Assembly: GCA_038212215.1 (NCBI GenBank)
Contig: JBBQUT010000029.1
Location: 1-61,249 of the forward strand
From: JALZAI01 sp038212215
GTDB taxonomy: Bacteria > Actinomycetota > Actinomycetes > Mycobacteriales > Jatrophihabitantaceae
Direction of reading: 5' to 3'
Length of the DNA stretch: 61,249 bases
The notes beneath the pieces were generated by a model. That model saw only the letters and a list, made by a program, of their open reading frames with translations. It was not told where the DNA came from and did no database searches. Positions 26,943-35,900 of the stretch are shown piece by piece. Position numbers and translations under genes: made by a program. Within the stretch, counting starts at the first letter, position 1, and each line of letters begins with the position of its first letter.

Positions 26943-27209
26943 CAACTGCCTCCGGATCGGCGGGCGTCGGCCGGCGATCCGGTGCGGGTGCGTCGCGTCG
27001 CGTTGCCACTACCTTCCTCATCGTGATCGACAAGGCGTCTCGGCGAGTCCGACCTTTGACATGCCCGGTGCGGGCCGAACGTCCCGACCTGTGGCGGGAG
27101 CGGTCCGCCGTATCTTCAACTGGGGTATTTCGGCACTATCCTGCTGTGGCGATTCGTGCCCAGGATTTACCTTGGCAGATCGCATGCGCAACCGCTCGGC
27201 GAGTGTCGG

Positions 27210-27724
27210 ATGACGGTCTCGCAATCAGCGGCGCGAGCCGCCGGTTCGTTTCGACCCGACGGACCGGTCGTCGCGATCTCGGTTCGGGATCTCACCATGT
27301 CCTATGGCGATGTGCAGGGTCCTGCACGGCATCGACTTCGACATACAGCGCAGCGCGGTATGTGCGATCGTCGGGCCGAACGGTGCAGGTAAGACGACCG
27401 CTGTCGAGATTCTCGAAGTGTATCGAATCCGCCGAAGCGGCACCGTGAGCGTATTGGGGTCGATCCGGGCCGGCCGACCCGAGAATGGCGAGCGAAGATC
27501 GGCATCGTGCTGCAGACTTCCGCGATGCCCGCTGGGCTCCCGTCAAGCACCCCAACAACGCTCTACTCATCCCGCTGAAACCCCAATGCCCACGGATTGC
27601 GGGTCGAATGGGTCGACCTCCTGGTGATTGTCATATGGGCCTGGGCGGATTGATAATCGCGTTGCGAGGCTTTCGGTGGACCGCCACCGGCGCACGCCGC
27701 AAGCGCACGGCGAAGTCCGCCTAA
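27210..27724 (+). pseudogene. Collapsed ABC-2 exporter: ATPase head joined to permease tail
   Basis: From ATG 27210 the sequence reads as the start of a DrrA-like ABC ATPase (VAISVRDLTMSYGDVQ). It shifts frame near 27315 to VLHGIDFDIQ and Walker A GPNGAGKTT, then shifts frame again near 27458 to GVDPGRPTREW and IGIVLQTSAMPAG. It stops matching at about 27560: the signature motif, Walker B and everything after are gone. From about 27600 to 27724 the sequence reads, with a frame change near 27645, as the last helix and basic tail of an ABC-2 permease (DLLVIVIWAW, then GLIIALRGFRWTATGARRK). An internal deletion of roughly 1.3 kb plus frameshifts explains this. Confidence 0.75.
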
Positions 27725-27734
27725 TCGCAGGCGG

Positions 27735-28622
27735 TTATCGCGGCCTGGCTCGTCCTGATAACTGCTCGACCAGCTTGAGCAGGGCGGAGTGGTCGAGATT
27801 TCCGTCACCCTGGGCTGTCAACGCACCGATGAGCTGAGCGACGAGTGCCCCGAGCGGGATGCTGACTCCAGCTTCGCGTGCCGCGGCAGTGACAATGCCC
27901 ATGTCCTTGTCGTGCAACGCGATCCGGAAGCCAGGCGTGAAGTTCCGTTCGAGCATGGAGCGACCTTTCCGCACCAGGACCGTGCTTCCCGCGAGACCGC
28001 CGCCCAGAACCTGCAGCGCAGCGTCGGTGTCGACGCCGTGGGCCTCGAGGAAAACGATGGCCTCGGCGAGGAGTTCCAGGGCACCCGCGACGATCAACTG
28101 GTTCGCTGCTTTGACGGTCTGCCCGCTACCCGCAGGACCGACGTGCACGACGGTCTTGCCGAGCGCGTCGAAAACCGGCTTTGCGGCATCGAAGTCCTCC
28201 GCCGCTCCGCCGACCATGATCGACAGCACCGCCTCGATGGCACCTTGCTCGCCACCGGAAACGGGAGCGTCGAGAACCCGCAGCCCGCGACTGGCGCCTA
28301 GCGCTGCGAGTTCGGCAGCGACGTCCGGCCGGATGCTCGAGAAGTCGATGACAAGAGTGCCCTCACGTGCGCTGTCGAATACGCCGGCGTCGCCGGTAAG
28401 CACTTGCCGGACGTCGGGCGAATCGGGAACCATCACCGCGACCACGTCCGCGTCGGCGACCGCCTCGGCGATACTGGCCGCCCCCCGGCCGCCGTCTGCG
28501 ACTATTCGCGCGACCGCTTCCGACGAGCGGTTGTAGCCGACGACGTCGAAGCCGGCCGACATCAGATTTCTCGCCATCGGAGCACCCATGATGCCCAGAC
28601 CCACAAAGGCGACGGTACTCAT
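27735..28622 (-). CDS. glxR: 2-hydroxy-3-oxopropionate (tartronate semialdehyde) reductase
   Basis: A 295-residue beta-hydroxyacid dehydrogenase. Features: the NAD(P)-binding Rossmann start FVGLGIMGAPMARNL, the substrate-binding DAPVSGGEQGA near residue 118, and the catalytic Lys in GQTVKAANQLIV near residue 170. It should reduce tartronate semialdehyde to D-glycerate. The upstream gene hyi (hydroxypyruvate isomerase) overlaps it by ATGA, the usual pairing in glyoxylate and allantoin carbon use. No glyoxylate carboligase gene is in view, so the pair may serve a pathway completed elsewhere. Other 3-hydroxyacid substrates cannot be excluded from sequence alone. Confidence 0.85.
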   Translation of the reverse strand: MSTVAFVGLGIMGAPMARNLMSAGFDVVGYNRSSEAVARIVADGGRGAASIAEAVADADVVAVMVPDSPDVRQVLTGDAGVFDSAREGTLVIDFSSIRPDVAAELAALGASRGLRVLDAPVSGGEQGAIEAVLSIMVGGAAEDFDAAKPVFDALGKTVVHVGPAGSGQTVKAANQLIVAGALELLAEAIVFLEAHGVDTDAALQVLGGGLAGSTVLVRKGRSMLERNFTPGFRIALHDKDMGIVTAAAREAGVSIPLGALVAQLIGALTAQGDGNLDHSALLKLVEQLSGRARPR

Positions 28623-29461
28623 GGCGAGTCCCCGTTCGGTTGCACGACGGCGCCGCGCCGGATGCGCGGCAGCCAGGCCAGACTTTCGATCGTGGACGTT
28701 GTGGGCTTGTATTCCAGCCCTACCCAGCCGGCATAGCCGCGCTCGTCGAGGGCGCTGAGGTGCCGATCCAGATCGAGCGATCCACTACCGGGTTCGCCGC
28801 GCCCCGGGACGTCGGCGATCTGCACGTGTCCGACGTCGGCGCAGTGTGCAGCGATCGCCGCGTCGAGATCGTCTGCATTGGTGGCCAGGTGAAAGAGATC
28901 GCACAGCACCATCACGTTGGCGGCGCCCGACTCCCTGGCCCGGCGAACGACACCGACGGCGTCGTCCGCGCTTCGCAGTGGGTAGGGCTTGGGTCCGCTG
29001 AGCGGCTCGATCAGGATGGTGGCCCCGATTTCCGCGGCAGCGTCGGCCGCGCGGACGAGATTCTCGTTGCCGAGCTCGTCCTGGTGGGCCGGGTCGACGC
29101 CGTCGACGCGCACGCCGTAGAGCGCGTTGAATGCCGAGACGTGCAGTCGAGAGCCGATGCCGACGGCGACTGCGATGTTGTCGCGAAACTCGCTGCTGCG
29201 CGACGGGATGGACAGCACGCCGGCGTCCGCGCCCGCGAGGTCGCCGCCGAAGAAGTTGAGCCCGACCAGTTGCACGTCCGCATCCTCGATCGAGGCGACG
29301 AAGCCGTCGACGGCGCGATCAGGCGGGACTGGGGTCGGGAACGGCCACCAGAACTCGATGGCATCGAAGCCGGCCGCGTTCGCGGCGGCGGGCCGCTGCT
29401 CGACGGGCAGTTCGGTGAACAACATCGAGCAATTGGCGAGGTAGCGCAATGAGTGATTCAC
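28619..29461 (-). CDS. hyi: Hydroxypyruvate isomerase-like TIM-barrel protein
   Basis: A 280-residue AP-endonuclease-2-type TIM barrel. It starts LRYLANCSMLFTELP as Hyi proteins do, and shows metal-binding and catalytic segments: the Glu of ILIEPLSG near residue 150, LCDLFHLA near 185, HVQIADVPGRGEPGSG near 215, and the last Glu in VGLEYKP near 255. It interconverts hydroxypyruvate and tartronate semialdehyde. Start is GTG 29461; no strong ribosome site precedes it. Overlaps glxR by 4 bases. Divergent from the Tc-like locus across 293 bases in which I see no gene or clear promoter. Confidence 0.85.
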   Translation of the reverse strand: MNHSLRYLANCSMLFTELPVEQRPAAANAAGFDAIEFWWPFPTPVPPDRAVDGFVASIEDADVQLVGLNFFGGDLAGADAGVLSIPSRSSEFRDNIAVAVGIGSRLHVSAFNALYGVRVDGVDPAHQDELGNENLVRAADAAAEIGATILIEPLSGPKPYPLRSADDAVGVVRRARESGAANVMVLCDLFHLATNADDLDAAIAAHCADVGHVQIADVPGRGEPGSGSLDLDRHLSALDERGYAGWVGLEYKPTTSTIESLAWLPRIRRGAVVQPNGDSP

Positions 29462-29754
29462 GGATTCGTCCGCATGAAAACCTCACTCCAGGTACGTGTC
29501 GATATTGCCCCGCGAAGCACCGGTCCGGTCCGGACGCGTGGCGATGGCCAGGCTACCGACTCACGAACTGTGGTGCGGCGCGGGTATCTCTCGGCGATCT
29601 CTCGGGGGCGCGGTAGGGCGCCTGCGGGTGCAAACCGTTGCCGGGCCACCACGGTGTCACCTTCAGCCGGTCCGGCCACCCACCCGGGCCATGTATCTCA
29701 CGAGATTGCGCGCGCTCTGTCTTGCATCGGGCCCCTTGTCAACTGGAGATCGCT

Positions 29755-32700
29755 ATGGCCGCACGCTACGAAGCGCAACTTGCCTACAGCTACCGGCGCG
29801 CCGCCGCCGTCCTGGATACGGTTGATTTCACCGCCGAGACGGCGGAGCAGTCCGCGGCGCTGCGGCGGGTGGACGCCCTGTTGGTTGAGGCCGCCGCCGA
29901 CTACAACGCGCGCCGCTTCACCGACGCGATCAATTCCTACGATACGGCGCGCGACGTGCTGTGGAAGCAGCTTTACCCGTTGACGACGCTCAACGAAACG
30001 CTTGCCTGGAACACCGACCTGCTGAATACATTGGTGTCCTACTCTGCGGAGTGGCTCAACGTCCTGCCCGTCGAGCAGGCCACCGCAGGTGTCCGCCCGC
30101 GCGAACTCACGCCAGTTGACGCCCCGGTGTATGGCCTGCTCAGCTCCGCAACCGACGCGAACGGCACCGCCGCCGTCGCAGACTACGAACTCTCGCAGAC
30201 CCTCGAGGCGTCCGGAAACGCGGCGTCGGCGAAGTTCTTCGCCGAGCGAGCGACCCGCCAAGCACCAGATCTGATCAAGCAGATCACCGCACTCGAGGCT
30301 CACCCTGTCATCGCAGCGCCAGTCCGGCTACGAGCGGCCGCTCCGGTTCTGGGCGAATTCGGCACAGCGCGAAATGCCGTCCTGAATCGAAATGGCGCGG
30401 CAGCATTCATGCCCGCCTCGGCGCCGGTCGTCGTGCCGCCGCAATTCACCGTCGGGCAGCGGGTCTACACCGTCGCTGTGAACGGCGCAGCGCAGTCGCT
30501 CGCGTGGGCCGAAGGCGAGGCGCCCCCGCTCGACTCGATCATCAGCAAGGTGTATTCGGCCCGCACGTCGGCGACTTTCCTTCCGGACGTCCTGATCAAA
30601 CCCGTGACGGCCGCCGACGCCGCGATCGCCATCGCTCACGCCTGGTACTACGAGAGCACCCTCGGGCTAGCCGAGTGCTACCACGCCATGGGCGAATACA
30701 GCGAGGCCGAGACGTGGTATTTGCGTGCGGCGTCCTATGCGTATCTGAACGTGACGATCGAGGCGCCCTACGTCTGGACGCACCTTGCGCAGCTCTATCT
30801 GGACTGGGGCAACTCCTACTTCCGCGACGAGGACGCGCAGACCGCAACTACAATCTATGAGAATGTCCTGCTGCTCGGCGGTTCCGCCCCCACCTCGCAG
30901 CTTTACACCCTCGCCGGCCTGAAGACCCCGGCCGACGCGGCCCGCGAGCTCATCGCCGCCCTCGCCGACCCGTCGGCGGTCGAGGTCAATCCCGCGATCG
31001 CCGCGGTGATCTTCGACGTGCAGGCACAGCTCGCGAAGATCAACGGTGGGCTGGACTACTGGGGGCACTGGGCCCACAGCATTCCGATCTGGACGTTCGA
31101 CTACCTGCAGTCGGTCTCGGTGAACTTCTGCCAGCTCGCCATCGGTGCCGAGCGAGACGCGATGTCGTTCTGGGAAAAGGCCGACAGCGGCATGCTCACC
31201 CGCACCCAGCTAACCCAGAACATCGGTCTGTCGCAGGCCGAGCAGAGCGCCGCCAATCAGCAGGTGAGTGCCGCCGCAGCCGAGGCAAGCGCCTACCGGG
31301 CCGCGCAGAACGTCGCCCAGCTACGCGCGAACGACGCGAACGCGAACGCGAACGAGTACGCGTCCAAGTCCGCGCAGTGGGTCATGCACCAGGCTCTGCA
31401 AACCCAGCTCAGCGGCGGCGACGACGGTGACGCCGGGCAGCTGAATCAGCTCGCTGACCGGATGATGAGCGGGTCATACTCCCTTTCGGACGGCCGTGGC
31501 ACCCTCGCCGCCGCCGAGTCGCTGACCGCCGCCCGGCTGCAACGCGACTACGAGATCGACACGATGCGCCGCCAGGCCAACGAACTGCAGGCATCGGTCA
31601 CGCAGGCAGCCGCCGAGGTGGCCGCCGCCGACGCCCGAACCGCGGCGGCGCAGGCAAGCGCGCATGCCGCCGCCGTGCGTGTCACGCAGGCACAGCAACT
31701 GCTCGCGGCCTTCGACCAGCAGCGCTTCACACCCGACGTGTGGAACGCGCTCGGCAACAGCATGGAGGCTCTGTCCAATCGCTACCTCGCCTGGACGCTC
31801 GAGATCGCCAAGCGGATGCAACGCGCGTACAACTTCGAGAACGACGTCGACCTGCACTTAGTGCGTGCGGACTACTCGTCCAGCGCCGTGCACGGTCTGC
31901 TCGCCGCTGACACTCTCATGGCCGACGTCCAGTCCTTCACCTACGACCTCGTGACGTCGGTGGCCCCGAAGCCGCAGCCGCTCAAGCAGACCATTTCCCT
32001 CGCCACCCGCTACCCATTCCTGTTCGAGACCCAGTTGCGTCCCACGGGGACGATCGATTTCCAGACCGACCTCGACGACTTCGACTCGGTCTACCCCGGC
32101 ACGTACGCCGGGCGCATCGAGCATGTCGAGGTCGCTGTCGACGGGATCGTTCCCGCCCGCGGCATCAGCGGTTCGCTCACCAACGCCGGCATCTCGCACT
32201 ACCGCACACCGTCGAGTTCCAGCGGCACCGTCAAGCATCGCGTGCAGAATCGCGAGACGCAGATCCTGTCCGACTTCGACGTGCGAGCGGACGCGCTCGT
32301 GGACAAGAACGACGCCCGGCAGTTGGCCATATTCGAGGGCGCGGGACTCGCCTCGACCTGGACATTGTCGTTGCCGCCGGACGTGAACCAACTCGACTTC
32401 AACAGCCTGGTGGACGTGCGGCTGACTTTCACCTACCGCGCGCGTTTCGACCCCGACCTGCGCTCGTCCGTGCTCGCCGAACTCGCGTCCCGGCCCAACA
32501 TTCACCAGCGGCAACGTCCGTTCCCATTGAGGTGGGTATTCGCCGACGCATTCTTTGCTTTCTATTCCTCGGGTGTGCTGGAATTCTCCCTCGGTGCCGG
32601 GGATTTCGCAGCCACCGAGACCAAGCCGGTCCTCACCGACCTGAGCCTGGTCATTGCCACCACACCGCACGCGAAGCTCGCCGGGATCGTGCTCAAGGTG

Positions 32701-32925
32701 AGCGCGCCCGGGTCCGCACCGGCGTCGGTAACCACGGCGGCCGACGGCACGGTCGCGGCCGCGGACCTCGCCGCGGCGGTCACCGGACAGTCTGCATACG
32801 GCGCGTACCGCATCGAACTCGACGCCGCCGACAATCCGAGCTGGGTCACCAACGCGGCGCTGGATCTCCACGACATCGACAACATCGCGCTGGTGGTCGG
32901 CTACTCGTTCACCCCACGCGGCTGA
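29755..32925 (+). CDS. Short TcA-like subunit of a Tc (ABC) toxin-type complex
   Basis: A 1056-residue protein, ATG 29755 with GGAG 7 bases upstream. Residues 1-430 are helical, with TPR-like pairs at 290-365 (WYYESTLGLAECYHAMGEYSEAE split by aromatic positions, then YVWTHLAQLYLDW). Residues 430-490 (LDYWGHWAHSIPIW, VSVNFCQLAI) begin the pore-domain-like part. Residues 500-660 form Ala/Gln/Arg coiled coils, ending in FTPDVWNALGNSMEALSNRY and KRMQRAYNFE, typical of the TcA channel. From 750 on lies the TcB-binding domain (FLFETQLRPTGTIDF, YPGTYAGRIEHVEV). Classic TcA proteins exceed 2000 residues; the shell, neuraminidase-like and receptor-binding domains are absent. No signal peptide. The tcB-tcC gene follows 8 bases later. 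Confidence 0.85.
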   Translation: MAARYEAQLAYSYRRAAAVLDTVDFTAETAEQSAALRRVDALLVEAAADYNARRFTDAINSYDTARDVLWKQLYPLTTLNETLAWNTDLLNTLVSYSAEWLNVLPVEQATAGVRPRELTPVDAPVYGLLSSATDANGTAAVADYELSQTLEASGNAASAKFFAERATRQAPDLIKQITALEAHPVIAAPVRLRAAAPVLGEFGTARNAVLNRNGAAAFMPASAPVVVPPQFTVGQRVYTVAVNGAAQSLAWAEGEAPPLDSIISKVYSARTSATFLPDVLIKPVTAADAAIAIAHAWYYESTLGLAECYHAMGEYSEAETWYLRAASYAYLNVTIEAPYVWTHLAQLYLDWGNSYFRDEDAQTATTIYENVLLLGGSAPTSQLYTLAGLKTPADAARELIAALADPSAVEVNPAIAAVIFDVQAQLAKINGGLDYWGHWAHSIPIWTFDYLQSVSVNFCQLAIGAERDAMSFWEKADSGMLTRTQLTQNIGLSQAEQSAANQQVSAAAAEASAYRAAQNVAQLRANDANANANEYASKSAQWVMHQALQTQLSGGDDGDAGQLNQLADRMMSGSYSLSDGRGTLAAAESLTAARLQRDYEIDTMRRQANELQASVTQAAAEVAAADARTAAAQASAHAAAVRVTQAQQLLAAFDQQRFTPDVWNALGNSMEALSNRYLAWTLEIAKRMQRAYNFENDVDLHLVRADYSSSAVHGLLAADTLMADVQSFTYDLVTSVAPKPQPLKQTISLATRYPFLFETQLRPTGTIDFQTDLDDFDSVYPGTYAGRIEHVEVAVDGIVPARGISGSLTNAGISHYRTPSSSSGTVKHRVQNRETQILSDFDVRADALVDKNDARQLAIFEGAGLASTWTLSLPPDVNQLDFNSLVDVRLTFTYRARFDPDLRSSVLAELASRPNIHQRQRPFPLRWVFADAFFAFYSSGVLEFSLGAGDFAATETKPVLTDLSLVIATTPHAKLAGIVLKVSAPGSAPASVTTAADGTVAAADLAAAVTGQSAYGAYRIELDAADNPSWVTNAALDLHDIDNIALVVGYSFTPRG

Positions 32926-32933
32926 GTGCGGCG

Positions 32934-35900
32934 ATGAGCCTCGACATCGGTTTTGCGAGCCAGACTCCGTCGCTTCCCGGCGGCGGTGGCATTGGCGGGC
33001 TCGGCGAAACGTTCGCGCCGGATCTGTCGACGGGCACCGGCACCCTTGCCGTCCCGATCGACCTGCCGAACGGACCGAACGATTCCAGTCCGAAACTGGC
33101 GCTGCGCTACGACTCGGGAACCGGGAACGGGCCCTTCGGTGTCGGCTGGACCCTTGCGCTGCCCCGTCTCATTCGCACGACGACGATCGGACGGCCGTTC
33201 TACAACGACACGGACACGCTCGTCCTCGAGGGGTCGGGGCCGCTCGTCCGTTTGCCGGACGGGTCGCTGCGGCCGCAGGTCGACACGGGCGACTGGCGCA
33301 TCGCCGCCGCGGGCGAGGGCTTCGTCGCGACCGACCGTGCGGGCACGCGTTTCCATCTCGGCACCACGCTGGATTCGCGCATCACCGGCGCTGGCGGAGG
33401 AACGTGGGCCTGGTTGCTGCACCGCATCGAGGACAACCTCGGTGAGCAAACGCAGTTCGGCTGGCGCGCGGCCGATGCGCAGCGCTACCTGGACACCGTG
33501 CGCTGGGGACCGTTCGAGGCTCGCTTCGGCTACGAACCCCGGCCGGACGTGCTGCGCTGGGGTCGCGGCGGGTTCCTGCTGCGCACCGACGAGCGCTGCG
33601 TGTCGATCGAACTGCACATCCCTGGGCAGGCCCATTCGCTGGTGCGCCGGTGGAGCATCGGCTACGAGGCGGCGTCGCTCAACGGTGCCTCGCTGCTGTC
33701 GTCAGTCGGGCTCACCGGATTCGCCGCCGACGGCGCGAGTCTGGCGGCGCCCGTGCTGCGACTCGCCTACACCGGGGCCGGGTCGGCCGCGATCCGGCGG
33801 ATCGACCCTGAGGACGATCGCGCCGCGCCGCCGGCGCTGACCGAGGACGCCCGCGTCGAACTCGTCGACTGGACGGGCACCGGAACGGCTGACGTGATCG
33901 AATTCGGAACCGGCGGCAGCGCGCGGGTCTGGCCCAACCTCGCCGGCCGCTTCGGGCGTCCGCAGGGCGCTGGTGTGGTGCCCGAGCTTGCCGGTGTGCA
34001 ATCGCGGGCGGGACTGCTCGACCTGGACGGCGACGGCATTGCCGACATCGTCCGCTCCGACGTGCCGCTCGTGCGCTACCAACCGCGCACACCGGACGGG
34101 CTGGCGAGGCCCGTCTCCTTCGCCCAGGCTCCGGCGGTCGCGCCGGGCAGCCCCACAGCACGCATCGCCGACTTTGACGGCGACGGCCGCCCGGACCTGT
34201 TGTGGAGCACCGGGCGATCGCTGCTGCTCGCGCATCGCGACGAGGCAGGTGGCTGGCTCGCTGTGCCGGACGTCATCGCCTCCGTCCCGGCCGGGCCACC
34301 AACCGATCTCGGCGATCCGCGAGTCTTCTGCGCCGACATGACCGGCGACGGCACTCCCGACGTCGTCCGGGTGGACGGCTCGGGCGTGACCTACTGGCCC
34401 TACCTCGGCGCCGGTATCTTCGGTGAGCGGGTGCAGATGACAGACCCGCCCCGGCTCCCGTTCGACTGCGACCCGTCGACCGTGCTGGTCGTCGATGTCG
34501 ACGGTGACGGCTGCGCGGACGTGCTCCACGTCGACAACGGCACGCTGACCTGGTGGCCGAACCGGTCGGGCTGCGGCTTCGAGGCGCCGCGCGTGGTCGC
34601 GCATCTGCCGACCGGCGCGATGCGCACCGTCCGGGTCGCCGATCTGCTCGGCACCGGCACGCCTGCACTCTGTTGGACGGCGCCGATGCCGTCCGGACGC
34701 GGCAGGTGGTTCGCGCTCGACCTGCTCGGTAGCGGACCGGTCTCGCTGCTGTCCGCGGTGGACAACGGCTCGGGACGCACGACATCGATCACGTGGTCGA
34801 CCTCCGCCCAGGAGTCCGAGCGCGACCGGGTGGCAGGCACTCCCTGGAGCACCCGGCTACCTGTCGTGCTGCCGGTCGTGACCAGCGTGTCGATCACCGA
34901 CGCGACGACCGGGCCGGTCACCGTCACCAACTACGCCTACCACGACGGCCGCTACGACGGCGCGCTGCGCGAGGTGTGCGGGTTCGCCCGGGTGACCAGC
35001 GAGGAACTCGGCGACCCCAGCATCGCGACGCTCATCACCACTCGCTGGTTCAGTGTCGGGTTGCACGAGGACGGGTCGGAGCCCGCGACGAGCGACGAGC
35101 GCGTGCACGCGCGGGCGATCCGGGGCCGCCTGCTGCGCCAGGACCGGATCGGCGCCGACGGGTACCTGTTCGACCGGTTCGAGCAGCAGTGGCGCGTTGC
35201 AGCGGGCACGGCGGAGCACACCGTCACGCCGCGACTGGTGGGCGCCACTCGCTCGAGCTTCGAGGGGCAGGCGGCTGCCGTGTTCACGATCGTGACCGAG
35301 CAATTGGCGTGGGACGACGAAGGCAACGTCGCCCAGGCACGCGAGCGCGGCTATGCGGGCTCGACGCCGACCCACGAATTGCGCACCGATACCGAGTACG
35401 CCCACGACCCCAATGCGCGCTTTCGGCAGCGCGTCTCGCGGGTCGTACAGCATGACGGCTCCGGCGCGCTGCTGTCGGACTTGCGGACGTGCTACGACGG
35501 GCTGCCGGAGGGGCAGGTCGGCACCGCGGGGCTCGTCACCGAGCGGGTCGCATTGACGCTCACCGACGAGCAGGCGAATGCCGTCTACGGTGCCGAACTG
35601 CCGGACTTCGCCACCGCCGGTTACACGCGGCGGGCGGGCACGAATGGGTGGTGGGCGAATCTCGGCAGCTACGCGCGCACCCTCGGCGCCAACGGGGTAG
35701 TGCGCGGCACGATTGTCGGGCCGCTGGGTGGCGCGAGCACCCTCGAGTTCGACGGTACGGGCTGCTATCCGGTGCACGTCACGGACGCGGTCGGTAACGA
35801 ACTGCACGCGCAGTTCGAGCTGCGCAGCTACCAGCCGACGTCAGTCAGCGATCCGTCCGGTGCAGTCACCGAGGCATCCTTCGACCCGCTCGCCCGGCTG

